Source of the DNA: Panax quinquefolius
Taxonomy: Eukaryota > Streptophyta > Magnoliopsida > Apiales > Araliaceae
Direction of reading: 5' to 3'
Assembly (NCBI GenBank): GCA_020205615.1
Contig: CM035167.1
Span: 33,024,103-33,088,102 of the forward strand
Length of the DNA stretch: 64,000 nt
Positions 49,276 through 60,089 of this stretch are shown piece by piece. Position 1 is the stretch's first letter; every line of letters starts with the position of its first letter. The position numbers were made by a program, and so were the translations under genes. The notes below the pieces were generated by a model. That model searched no databases. It was not told the origin of the DNA and saw nothing but the letters and a program-made list of their open reading frames with translations.

Positions 49276-49499
49276 GGATCGTTCATGAATTATTTACTAT
49301 TCAGTCCATTCTCCTATAAATAGAAGCTCATTCCTTCATTATTTCTTACGAATTCACTGAAACTCTAGAGAGAGAAACTATAGAGAGAAAGAAGAAAAGT
49401 ATTATGCTACTTCACTACTCCAGTATTCAGTTTTTCTAAGGTAAGGGATATTATTATTATAGTAAGGGGTATTATTTCTTTCATATTCATGAAGAGAAC

Positions 49500-49880
49500 T
49501 ATTGTTATTCCATTCTTTATTATTATGTTGGAATAACATGTTTATGTGAAGTACCGCATACATGGTGAAATTCTTCTGTTATTCCATTCTTTATTATTAT
49601 GTTGGAATAACGTTATGCATGCGATCTATCGCATGCACGTGAATTCTATTGTTATTCCATTCTTTATTATTACATTTGGAATATCACATGCATGCGGATT
49701 ACGTGTGACTGGTTCCATTCTTTATTATTATGTTGGAATATCACATGCATGCGGGTTCGCGCGTGACTGGTTCCATTCTTTATTATTCATTGGAATAACT
49801 TTTATGCATGCGGATTACGCACGCCTGGTGAATTTATTCATTATTCCATTCTTTATTATTACATTGGAATAATGCATCTA
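49500..49880 (+). repeat. Tandem array with TTCCATTCTTTATTATT core in F
   Basis: About six units of 60-70 bp, each with TTCCATTCTTTATTATTA, TTGGAATA and then a variable ATGCATGCG part. LTR G carries a parallel array at 63055-63535. Confidence 0.85.
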
Positions 49881-50159
49881 CGTGGATTACCGCATGGCGG
49901 CAAAAATCTATTTAATGGTTTCATATATTCTATTATACTCGGTTAGTTAAAGTTTTGGCTTCTATACTCCATGAAATTAGTGGAATATCCTTGATATTTA
50001 AGCTTCATCCAAATCTTTTCATGGAAATATTCTTACGAGCATTCATGAATTTTACTCCACAAAGTCGTATCTTGTTGATAGTTTGGGCGTTATTGAGTTC
50101 GGGATAAATTAACTTATAAATCTTTAAAATTTATTCTTGAACTTGTTTTATTGAATTGT

Positions 50160-50870
50160 CATCATCCTCATGCTTATATTATGTTGAAAGTCATCATGGC
50201 TTTGTAGTGCATAGATGGACTTGGTATGATTATGACCGAGGATTATTCGGTATAATCATGGTAGTAATATTACAAATGATGTGGAAAAAGTCCTCATTGG
50301 CCCGTAGTGCATTGATGGACAGTTTTTGGTATGATTATGGTTATGGATACTCTCTTGCCAAATGTTACAAAGATAAATAATTTTATGGCATGATCGAACC
50401 GTTGATGAAAACACGATTATCTTTGGCCCGTAGTGCATGGATAATTTGTGGTCGTGATACTAATGAATATTCTTGGCCTGTAATGCAGGGATGATTCAAT
50501 GATGTGGATTAATTATTGAGCTGAGTCGCGATGAAATATTAATTCATGGATGTGATAATAATGAATATCCTTGGCCGTAGTGCATGGATAATTCATGGAT
50601 GTGATACTAACGAATATCATTGGCCGTAGTGTATGGATAATTTGGTGATGTGGATTATTAATTGAGCTGAGTCTCAGCGATAAAATATTTATTATACACT
50701 TTTAATTCGTAAAAGATAGTAGATATCATGCTCTACTTGACTCTTTTAAAATACAATGATTGTATGTCTTTGGCTGCACGTAGTGCAAAGATGAATTGTT
50801 AATGAATATCTTGGCCGTAGTCTGAAGATGAATTTATTAGTATGATTATGAGCAGGAATTGTGATTTGGT
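50160..50870 (+). repeat. Degenerate array with GGCCGTAGTGCATGGAT core in F
   Basis: Seven or more copies of TTGGCC(C)GTAGTGCATGGATGAAT, spaced 50-120 bp with 'GATGTGATACTAATGAATATC' between. LTR G repeats the same core near 63790-63930. Confidence 0.75.
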
Positions 50871-52015
50871 ATAACCATGATTTTTGATGTTTCAGGTGAA
50901 GATTGGTGATGAAAATTATCTTCGTCCTGGGTACGAAGAGGAATTTAGAACAACAATTATGATTATGAGTTATTCATATGATTGTGAACATGAACTGTTG
51001 ATTGATGTTACAGGGATAAAACATTGTTGGTGGACTTTTAACATGGAGAAGATAATAGACTTTATGGTCTATTTGACTCTTTTAATGGATTGCTCGTTCC
51101 GCTGCAACTATGGTTGAAAAGTTTTATCATCTACCATATGTTCTAAATCTCTGATTTATTATTGATGAAAGCTATTGATAATTTAATTATCTTTAGTCAT
51201 GATATTCTTTACTGGGCTAGTTGTGCTCACCCTTTTGCTTCACAATTCCTTTCAGGTAATAAAAGTGTAATTGGGTCGAGCGGGGAATTAAGAGGACTAG
51301 AACGGTGGTCTATAGCCGTTGAGGTTCTCCCTAAATAGTATGGAAATAATTTTATTGAGAACTTTAGATAAGTGTGTCGTATTGTATACGTCATTTGATA
51401 TTTAATTTTTGTGAATCAAATAGGGTGAGGTGAACCCAACGTTGGAAGGGTGTTTTGCCACTATCATACAAGATGTCTAATGACATACTACCTCGTATTA
51501 TCATAAGACATGGTTGTGCACATCCACTTGCTAAGTATATCTACGAGCACTACCTATATGATCTTGGAGTATATTTGAAATAGAATTTTCACTTGGAGAC
51601 AACGGAGATAATTATATGTCAAGAGAAGACTCACCATTGGAAAGAAGATGATAGTAATCTTATTGTTTTTCTTTGGGGACTTTTGGGTCAACCAAGGATA
51701 ATTCTGTGGACATATGATATCTATCATAACCTAGACGCATGGCCTCCCATGTACGAAGGTTTCCTTGAGTACTTCCCAAAAATTTTAATTTCAAAAACAG
51801 TTTTTGACTGTACTTTTATGTAAAGTACCATTGTAAGGTTGTGGTCAAGGCACCATGAGAGTTACATACATTTGTATTAAAACTCACAGCATATCTGTTG
51901 TCGTACTCTGCACGGCAGTTCAACAATTGTATAAATGAAGTTTGTATTTGATTTTTATAGTGTGATATCTGGCGACTCAGAATGAGTGATGTATACCTAT
52001 TTTGGGGGCGTCGGA

Positions 52016-52020
52016 CTCTC
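52016..52020. repeat. Target-site duplication of solo LTR F (right copy)
   Basis: CTCTC, identical to 47930-47934. Confidence 0.85.
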
Positions 52021-52466
52021 AGCGATGACAGTCAACAAACCCATCATGTAAGCCTGAGTTTGCTCCACCATCTGATTCGGTAACTCCTATCCTTTCTTCA
52101 GATCTTCCTGGCAATTTCTTTCGTAGCAATGCCTGTGAAGTACGGTTTAAAACTGTTGTGTTTCCTAAACAATTTGTTTATGAAAAGTTTGTCGATCAAA
52201 TCTGTTATCAACAATCTCCTTTGGGAACATTGTTTGAATCTTGTGGTATCTCTTCTATGCTTTTTCCACCATCAGTTGCATACCCTAGACTTGTCAAACA
52301 GTTTTATACAAATCTAGAGTGTCATGGGGATTTTTATACAACTTTTGTCAAAGGAAAATCTTTATATTTTACAGTCATGGATTTTGGTAGTATTTTGAAT
52401 ATTCCATCTTCTGGTGTTTGTCCCTTTACTAGAAAAAGGAGCTATTCATTTTCCATTTACCCCTCT
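52021..52466 (+). pseudogene. Copia envelope-like ORF, middle part
   Basis: Continues in frame from 47934, with a TGA near 52026. Recognisable residues are DLPGNFFRSNACEVRFKTVV and KQFVYEKFVDQ, a pattern known from plant Sirevirus post-pol proteins, then LFESCGISSML and FTVMDFGSILNIPS. An extra A in the AGAAAAAGG run near 52433 shifts the frame before the foldback element H enters at 52467. Confidence 0.72.
52459..52466. repeat. Target-site duplication of foldback element H (left copy)
   Basis: ACCCCTCT here; the right copy is ACCCTCT (55259-55265), one C shorter. Removing H and one copy restores the host frame (TPLEQLQ). Confidence 0.7.
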
Positions 52467-53723
52467 GATAAGTGAATTTTATATACACTTATCCGGTATC
52501 TTTTACTTGAATTAGTTGTTTATATTTATGTGTCTTAGTTACTTTTCATGCATTTTGTGTTCATTTTGTAGGTTATACGTTTGAGAGCAGTGTGAACGAC
52601 TATTGGTAAGGAAAAGCAAGGGATATGCAAAGAAAAGCAATCCGGATATCATTTGGGCTATTGTGTTCATTTTATGTTCTTGGCTTGGAACTTGGACTAT
52701 GTTGTAGAGCTTCTTCTAAGCTTTCCGGAACATCTTGAATCATTTTAATCAGAGTTCGGATGCAAGAGTTATGATCTTTGTACCAACGGACATCGAACTT
52801 CGCTGTTTTGGTTAGCCAGTTTCATAGCAGTCACTTCCAGACCACTTTCAGCCTTTATCCGTCCTGAATTTTTGAATCATTAAAGAATGACAGTTGTAGA
52901 GCTCGTCGATAGCTTCGATTTGATAAGTGGCAGGCCACGTAACTCTTCTCAGATCAAAAGTTATGGCCATTTTACCATAGCACACTGCAGCAGAAAATTA
53001 ACCTCGCGGGGTATCTTGATTTCTGCGACGGCATAAGGAATTACAGTAGCAAAAAGAAGCGATTTAATACTTGCAGGCGGCCGCGCCCAACTTTAGGCCA
53101 ATTCTTTCGTGGTCGCGCCACTTCGGAAGTTGACCAAAGCTGACTTTTCATTAAACAGTGCAATTGAAGCGTAACGAAGAGAGGGGCTCAATTATGGCTT
53201 ATATATTAGACGTATTTTCATTATGTAAGATTCATTCCACCCCTTGGGGGCTGAAACTACTGTTACTTTCTTCTTCCAATATTCGATTAGATTAGATTAG
53301 ATTAGATTAGAACTCTAGATTAGCTAAGATTTGGGGATTGAAGCCATTAAAGAACATTGGAAGTTCAGAAGTGAAAGAAGAAAAGAAACTCAGATTTGCT
53401 ATTCTTAATCCCTAACTCTCTTACTTCTATTTGTATCTTTCAATGTATATTCAATTGTGGATCATGGATTCTAATTCAACTATGAGTTAAATTCTATTTT
53501 GGGATTGCAATGGAATCTATTGCCTAGTTTATTTTGACATACTTCATTGTTAGCCTTATTGATTGCTATAGGATTGTCTATTAAGATTCATGCTTATTTG
53601 CTTAGTTGATTGGCCATCAATTACTGGGATAACCCATATGAACTTGAAAGACGGAGTATGAGTTTAGATTTGATCTTGATAGCTTGTGTTTGTATGTTCT
53701 ACATGGTGATGGAATATATGATT
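52467..53723 (+). repeat. Left inverted arm of H
   Basis: Pairs with 54002-55258. Includes a GC-rich block (GGCGGCCGCGCCC near 53077) and a (GATTA)n run at 53285-53310. Confidence 0.85.
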
Positions 53724-54001
53724 AAGTGCTTAAGATAGACATATCTGAAGCACACTTCGTAGTAGTCGATTGAGAACTTGGGCTTAAACCCTAATTATTT
53801 GTAAATCACATAGACATATAGTGGTTTAGATAATTTGGGTGTTCATGTGTATTCTTTCAACTGGGGATTATATTTGATATGGGTATGGTACATTGAGATA
53901 TGGCTGTACTTTACTTTCGTGTTCTCGACTAGCAATCCAGTGCAAGTAATTTGGCTTAACAGGGAGTGCATTGATTTAAATTATTCAATAGATGAAATTG
54001 G
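53724..54001. other. Unique centre of H
   Basis: 278 bp without coding signal. Would form the loop of a hairpin transcript. Confidence 0.6.
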
Positions 54002-55258
54002 AATCATATATTCCATCACCATGTAGAACATACAAACACAAGCTATCAAGATCAAATCTAAACCCATACTTCGTCTTTCAAGTTCATATGGGTTATCCCA
54101 GTAATTGATGGCCAATCAACTAAGCAAATAAGCATGAATCTTAATAGACAATCCCATGGCAATCAATAAGGCTAACAATGAAGTATGTCAAAATAAACTA
54201 GGCAATAGATTCCATTGCAATCCCAAAATAGAATTTAACTCATAGTTGAATTAGAATCCATGATCCACAATTGAATATACATTGAAAGATACAAATAGAT
54301 GTAAGAGAGTTAGGGATTAAGAATAGCAAATCTGAGTTTCTTCTCTTTTTCACTTCTGAGCTTCCAATGTTCTTCAATTGCTTCAATCCCCAAATCTTAG
54401 CTAATCTAGAGTTCTAATCTAATCTAATCTAATCTAATCTAATCGAATATTGGAAGAAGAAAGTAACAGTAGTTTCAGCCCCCAAGGGGTGGAATGAATC
54501 TTACATAATGAAAATACGTCTAATATATAAGCCCTAATTGAGCCCCTCTCTCTATTACGCTTCAATTGCACTGTTTAATGAAAAGTCAGCTTTGGTCAAC
54601 TTCCGAAGTGGCGCGGCTGTGCAAGAATTGGCCTAAATTTGGGCGCGGCCGTGCGCAAGTATTAAATCGCGTCTTTTTCATCAGAATTCCTTGCTTGCCA
54701 CGCAGAAATCATATACCGCGAGGTTAATTTTCTGCTACAGTGTGCTATGGTAAAATAGCCATAACTTTTGATCCTAAAAGAGTTACGTGGCCTACCACCT
54801 ATCAAATCGAAGCTATCGACGAGCTCTACAACTTTCATTCTTTAATGATTCAAAAATTTAGGAAGGATGAAGGCTGAAAGTGGTCTGGAAGTGACTGCTA
54901 TGAAACTGGCTAACCAAAACAGCGAAGTTCGATGTTCGTTGGTACAAAGATCATAACTCTTGCATCCGAACTCCGATTAAAATGATTCAAGATGTTCCGG
55001 AAAGCTTAGAAGAAGCTCTACATCATAGTCCAAGTTCCAAGCCAAGAACATGAAATGAACACGATAGCCCAAATGATATCCGGATTGCTTTTCTTTGCAT
55101 TTCCCTTGCTTTTCCTTACCAATAGTCGCTCACACCGCTCCCAAACGTATAACCTACAAAATGAACACAAAATGCATGAAAAGTAACTAAGACACAAAAA
55201 TATAAGCAACTAATTCAAGTAAAAGATACCGAATAAGTGTATATACAATCCACTTATC
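54002..55258 (-). repeat. Right inverted arm of H
   Basis: Inverted copy of 52467-53723, with (TAATC)n at about 54413-54444. The apparent frames here are shadows of the left arm. Confidence 0.85.
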
Positions 55259-55265
55259 ACCCTCT

Positions 55266-56307
55266 GGAACAGTTACAAATTGTTATGAACAATTCTTTGT
55301 TAGGTGATGTTTTTACTCCAAAAACAGTGGATGTTTCCCCTATTTCTTGTGTACTTCATCATTTTGTTAGATACAATATGTTGCCTTGTTTAGGTGGAGG
55401 AGCAGATTTTACCTATCAAGACCTGATAATCGTTGCCATGATTTTAAAAGGAGTCTCTTTTAATTTATCTCAAATGATGCTTCACCAAATGACTACTTGT
55501 TTGCGAAAAATCAAAACATGTTTGCCTTACAGTGCTACTCTCACTACTTTGTTCAATTATTTTAAAATCTCTTTTGAAAATGAAGTCTCTGTTTTTGTTA
55601 CTGATTTCATCAGCGTTGGTTCCTTAAAAATGTCGCGTATTATTTTAATTGATGGTAAGTTTGTTTGAAGCACTTCTGACAATCCTATTCCTCCTCCTGT
55701 GTCCACTCCATCTTCACAGGTTCTGCCTCCAACTCAATCTTCTTCTGAGATTGTTGAAATGTTGAAAGTTATTCTTAGTAATCAAGAAAAAATGTAAGTT
55801 GAAATGGCTGGTCTCCACACTCGTATGTCTATGTTAGAGAAAGGCAAATTACCTTTGGGTGCTCCCGAGATTAACAAAATGTATCAGAATTTTGAGGATG
55901 AGTTTATTGACTTACAAGCAGGGTTCGAATTGCAGACCACTGCTTTGGCAGAGGTTATGCAACGAAGACTTAACCGTAATGCCTGTAAATTAAGTCAGGA
56001 GATCAAGTTTGTTAGCAATCAGGTTGGAGAATTGGCCGAGTTCGTGTCTACGCATTTCAATGATGTAGGCTCTAAGCTACATATGCAACGTAAGCATTCT
56101 ACGGTTACTGAATGGGTGTATTATAAATGGCTGGCTGAGTACATTGGTGAATTTCTTGACGTGCCGTTACCCCCTGGAACTTTTATTCCCCATCCTCCTT
56201 ACTTTGCTACTGACTTTACCCTTGCTGAACGGATTCATCATGCCAATCATCGTCCTTACTTCACCAAGAGGGATGAACAACGTGCAACAGTGGTAGAACT
56301 CGAGTGA
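55266..56307 (+). pseudogene. Copia envelope-like ORF, C-terminal part
   Basis: Resumes at LEQLQIVMNNSLLGDVFTPK and runs in one frame to TGA at 56305-56307, broken by TGA (55666-55668) and TAA near 55796-55798. The first half (SPISCVLHHFVRYNMLPC; DFTYQDLIIVAMIL) is the conserved part of this Sirevirus ORF family. After a proline/serine linker, the second half looks helical (LQAGFELQTTALAEVM; VGELAEFVSTHF). I see no clear transmembrane segment or fusion-peptide signature. The role is unknown; the name envelope-like follows its position only. Confidence 0.75.
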
Positions 56308-56334
56308 TGGATCTTTCCCTTTTTGTTTGATGAT

Positions 56335-56347
56335 AAAGGGGGAGAAA
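56335..56347 (+). other. Polypurine tract of the copia host
   Basis: AAAGGGGGAGAAA follows the last copia ORF by 27 bp. It marks the end of the internal region. Confidence 0.8.
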
Positions 56348-56571
56348 TTTGGGGTTATTTTAAGACTGAAAATACTTGAATTTGTGACTTGCCAGACTTT
56401 TGTTTAAAGTTTTAATTAATATGTTAGCAATTTCATATATTTGATAAATATATGTTGAACTAACATGATTGCAGGTACATGCCAAGATAATAGGGTTGTT
56501 TAAAATTTCAGTTTACTGAAATCAAATTTGAATTTCAGTTAGTTATTATGAGATTCCTGAAATGATATTGA
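56348..56571 (+). repeat. Start of the copia 3' LTR, truncated by the CACTA element
   Basis: About 224 bp directly after the PPT. The exact first base is uncertain (TTTGGGGTTA, perhaps mutated from TG). The rest must lie beyond the CACTA element, outside the window. Confidence 0.65.
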
Positions 56572-56579
56572 CACTACAA

Positions 56580-57390
56580 AAAAATAGGGTTTCAGCAACA
56601 ACTAATTTTCGTTGCTAAAGGTGCCAAATTTCGTTGCAAAATGGTTTTGTAGCGACTTTCTTTATCGTTGCTTTAGATTCTGTGATGGCGTTGCTAATTG
56701 TTACTGCTCATGACGAACGTTTTTTTTCGTTGCCAAAAGTAATACATTTTGCAAAAAATTTGGCTTTTTCGTCTGAAGGCATCGATCCTTTAGCAACAAA
56801 ATGTATTGTTGTAGAATAATTAAAATGTAGTTGCTAAAAACCCCATTTCGTTGCAAAAGCCTACTAATTGGCAACGGAATGAACTCTTTTTTTTTTTTGC
56901 AACGACCATGCATTTTCGTTGCAATTGACACCATTTTGCAAACGACATTTTTTCGTTAGCGATAAATTATGAAAATTGTTGCCTAAGCTTGCTTTCGTTG
57001 CGGAATGTAAAATTTTTAGCAACGATTTTCGTTGCTAATTATATTATTTGGCAACGACATTATGCTGAATCAGCAACAAAATTGTTTGTTGCTGGTTATT
57101 TTTCAATAGCAACGAAAGTCGTCGATTAGCAACTACATTATATGTTGCCATTTCTTTATATGTGCAACGAAAGTTGATATGATTTGCAACGATAAAAAAT
57201 ATTGCCTTTTATTTTAGTATTAGCAACAATATCATCTCCGTTGTTATTAGGTTAATTTTTCGTTGCCAAATATTATATTTTTAATGCCATTAGCAACGAA
57301 AAATTGTTACTAAATGTATAAAAAATTATTGCTATATTAAAACTTGTTCAATGCTTTGGTAACGAATTATATTGTTGCCAAATCAAAATT
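56580..57390. repeat. CACTA subterminal repeat region
   Basis: More than twenty copies of GCAACGA(A) or its complement TTCGTTGC in both orientations, spaced 15-50 bp. Such repeats bind the element's transposase in known CACTA elements. Confidence 0.85.
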
Positions 57391-57399
57391 TGATATTCT

Positions 57400-58077
57400 T
57401 TTTGTGTACTTAGCTAGCTCAATGTTCTCATAACAAATAATGACAAAAATACAAAAAACTAAAATATTATTAACTTAATAAAATCATCCACTACATAATC
57501 ATTCATTATCTTTACAATTAACAATCTAAAGCTACCACAGTTCTTCAATCAAAGTATATATCTACATATATAGAGAGCAAACTTCATAATTTCGTCAATT
57601 ATCTTCCGTAAACGTAGCACGAAAATTTGATACCCAGTATTGCAAAGCAGGTCGTAGAAGCAGTCTTCCTGCACATATTTAAAAACAGATGAAACACATA
57701 AATAGATTATATGCTATTTTGCATATACTTCATATGTTAAATCGCAGAAAAATTAAAAACCACCAAAATTATAGTATATTGCTTGCAACATCCAGCTGTG
57801 ATATTTTAAGCAAAATATTAGCAAATATACGAGGAACTTTAACTATTGTAAAATGAAAATGAAACCGACTTCACAAAGATGAGACATCTATTTCGATGCC
57901 AAAAATTAGTCTGGAAATTTATTTCTATTAATGAATCTTATAGTATTTTAACAACTAGCCTGCATAAAGAGGAAATCAAAAGAATAAAATTTTCATGTTT
58001 TGTTTCCAGCTTTTTGCCACAAAAGTAAATCAACAATAAAACTATGCTCTCAAACTGCTGCAAATATTTTAATTAAC
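57400..58077. other. CACTA inner sequence, mostly unassigned
   Basis: AT-rich with no long frame. On the - strand a possible exon begins after TATGTGCAG near 57677 and reads RLLLRPALQYWVSNFRA to TGA near 57599. It may be the last exon of the same gene as 58078-58164. I do not recognise it. Confidence 0.35.
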
Positions 58078-58164
58078 CTCATCATCATTTGTGCTCTCTG
58101 CAATTCTCTGAACTACAGGGAGAGAATGCTTGCACTTCTCCAACATGCTCACTATCAAATCTTC
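58078..58164 (-). pseudogene. Captured exon of an unidentified plant gene
   Basis: 87 nt, exactly 29 codons, between acceptor ATTGCAG and donor GAG|GTTAAT on the - strand. The translation is open and protein-like: EDLIVSMLEKCKHSLPVVQ... ending AESTNDDE, probably helical. The phase-0 borders and high coding character make chance unlikely. I cannot name the family. Confidence 0.5.
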
Positions 58165-59526
58165 CTGCAATTACACATGAATTCGTATTGATTGCTATTA
58201 TATTATTTATAATCCATGAACAGGTCTATTAACTTAATTAGAAATTAATAAATAATTGACTTTCAGGACAAGATCTAGAAACAAACCAATACCTGTTTTA
58301 TTGTTCACATTAACTGTTTAAACTTTTACGCTACCTTGTGACTATATTAGGATATCCTTTTCTTTGTGATAAATCGTTATTTTTCGATTCGGTATTGGAA
58401 TATTGCATGCTACAAGAGACAGTTGTCCAAAATTATATTGAAGCATAACCAGAAGATTCACATGTAAAACAGTCTACAATGTCAAGGCTTGGCTCCTATT
58501 TTAGAAGCAAGAGAATAGCATATGGAAAAAAATTGGTAGGTTGAATTTGTTGCTCCCAACTACAAGAGAAAACAGAATATAAATATGACAAAATAAATGA
58601 TGAATCATTCTCACCATTCACCAACCATACTAAGCACTTATCCTTTCTTCTTTCTTAGGATGGGTAGTTGATTTGAGACAGACAACCACACACATACTAA
58701 ATGATGAATCTTAAGACATGTACTCTTTAAAGTTTTTCTCATTTTTCTGACGCACACAAAGAGTACACACTCGCACAAACTTTACCTTTTTCATAAATCT
58801 TTGGGAACTGAAGTAACAATATTTTTACAAGCTTTGAAGAAATTTAAAAATTTATGGGATACCCAGACCATCGGCCCCTTAGTTTTCTGAACCATAGGAT
58901 TTTGGAAAACCTTACTATCAATTCTCAACCAAGACAGCCACAAACTCCGATCAGCCTAAAAGTCACATTATCAGGTCATGAACATTTAAATCAAGCACAT
59001 ATCATTAAGTTGAGTGAGCTACTTTAGTTCATATGTTGAGTGAGCTATCTTTAAATAACATTGCGAGCAATTTTTATACTTTCTTTGACAATATTCTACA
59101 TTTTAAACTAAAATTCAAGATTATTCCCACCATCAAACCATTATGGATTTGTCACACATTTCAGTTAAGTCCTGAACCTATCTGTTTGATTCAAAAAAAA
59201 AACTAATAATGCAACAACTGCACTTCAAAAATCCATTGGCCCAGTGTGGTCCTTCTTGTTTACGCATGTTCTGGGGGGAAAAAGACTGGATATATGTTGG
59301 CATGTTTACAAAATGGGACTACTCTTAGACTCGAATCAACGCTCTACACTTGACATGCTACTCGAGAAATTTATATTTGTTATAGGGTGACTTCTCTCTT
59401 TTCATCTAATAAATTTTCTTCTACTAAAAAAAGTAACAACTGAACTAATTAATGGGCCCTCTTAAGATAAAGAGTCGTTGAGTAGCAACTTCACTTTTTG
59501 AAATTTATATGAATAAACAAAGATAT
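58165..59526. other. CACTA inner sequence without recognised features
   Basis: I see no exon-like or repeat structure I can support here. Confidence 0.4.
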
Positions 59527-60089
59527 TCAAAATTGAAAAAATTTGGTGGTGGTGGTGTCCTCGGAAAGCCCTAGATTACGCTTCCTTCTCATTAAACCAG
59601 CAGGACTGTTGATACAACTTTGTGTCGATCTTCCATTTTCACAAGTACCTAACAATCTAGAATGGTTGCGTCTGGATATTACAGCTCTTAGGCCAAGATA
59701 CCAACAATCAGCCTGAGCTTTGTCCTTGCATATCTGTGCAGAAGATAGAAGATAAACATAGTGACGCTAAAAATCTTGCCAATAAAAATATACTTTAGTA
59801 AAAGAAAACTATTGTGCATAAATAAACATAATATTATTCTAAATTACCAGATCAAGAGAGCGTTCACCATTAGCAACCAATAGTGAAATGGACTGGCATT
59901 CCCTTTCTGGTTGAAGTTACTTCTGTAAATTAAATCATAAGAAGTACATCCACCATCAACAAAACTCAACAAACAATCATAAGCAAAAGTATAAACACAA
60001 TTAAAAATGCAAAATAAGTTTTAATTCCTTACGGTCTTTTGGCCACGAATAACACTTGTAACTGAGCTTAATCTCAACTGTCGTTCCTC
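59527..60089 (-). pseudogene. Captured PH-domain fragment of an RCC1/FYVE 'PRAF'-type gene, three exons
   Basis: Exon 1 (60089-60033) reads EERQLRLSSVTSVIRGQKT between CAG and GT. Exon 2 (59922-59848) reads LQPERECQSISLLVANGE and RSLDL, with an in-frame TAA as its second codon. Exon 3 (59733-59527) reads ICKDKAQADCWYLGLRAVIS, then SPAGLMRRKRNLGLSEDTT and a stop after KFFQF. The three exons join in phase 0 with GT-AG borders. The order and residues match the second half of the PH domain and following linker of plant RCC1-repeat/FYVE proteins. These usually bind phosphoinositides and have RCC1, FYVE and BRX parts, all absent here. The first PH strands are also missing. It is a fragment inside the CACTA element, not a working gene. 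Confidence 0.8.

Larger units (their letters stand above)
49441..51255 (+). other. Predicted leader intron in solo LTR F
   Basis: 1815 nt. The donor is 126 nt after the TATA box and is the strongest in the window (AAG|GTAAGG). The acceptor TTCCTTTCAG follows TGCTCAC by about 25 nt. The following exon does not keep the 19-codon frame. Confidence 0.6.
47935..52015 (+). mobile_element. Solo LTR F (gypsy type)
   Basis: 4081 bp from TGTGAGACCCCG to GGGGCGTCGGA (terminal CACA mutated), with CTCTC duplicates. It keeps TATAAATAG (49315-49323), donor TTCTAAG|GTAAGG (49441), TGCTCAC (51224-51230) and acceptor CTTTCAG (51255). Several tandem arrays fill the LTR. The element at 61956 is a member of the same family. 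Confidence 0.87.
52467..55258. mobile_element. Element H: foldback DNA transposon with 1257-nt inverted arms
   Basis: 2792 bp. Both ends are GATAAGTG...CACTTATC. The left arm 52467-53723 and right arm 54002-55258 are near-perfect inverted copies of equal length around a 278-bp centre. The duplicate of 7-8 bp fits hAT or Mutator-like elements; the long arms fit Mutator-like or Foldback types better. No transposase is encoded. The terminal 40 bp themselves carry a smaller inverted repeat (GATAAGTG ... CACTTAT). Confidence 0.82.
4941..56571 (+). mobile_element. Host Ty1/copia Sirevirus-like retrotransposon, split into six pieces
   Basis: The pieces are 4941-6796, 19197-20829, 42563-43453, 47153-47934, 52021-52466 and 55266-56571 (TSD copies left out). 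Joined conceptually, they follow the copia order gag, protease, GAG-pre-integrase, integrase, RT, RNase H. An extra ORF follows pol, then a polypurine tract and the start of an LTR. The long gag with two zinc knuckles and the post-pol envelope-like ORF point to the Sirevirus lineage. The 5' LTR and N-terminal gag lie left of the window beyond element D. The remnant of the 3' LTR is cut by the CACTA element at 56572. The reading frame usually continues across each insertion, so those insertions caused the splits. Point nonsense mutations add further damage. Confidence 0.9.

Noticed and set aside
49546..49872. Frame of 108 codons in LTR F
   Set aside because: It is open only because it runs through tandem repeats with a period near a multiple of three.
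55018..55209. Frame in the right arm of H
   Set aside because: A shadow of the inverted repeat; no function seen.
56572..57390. CRISPR-like spaced repeats
   Set aside because: The short GCAACGA repeats occur in both orientations and at irregular spacing, which is the CACTA subterminal pattern; the genome is eukaryotic.
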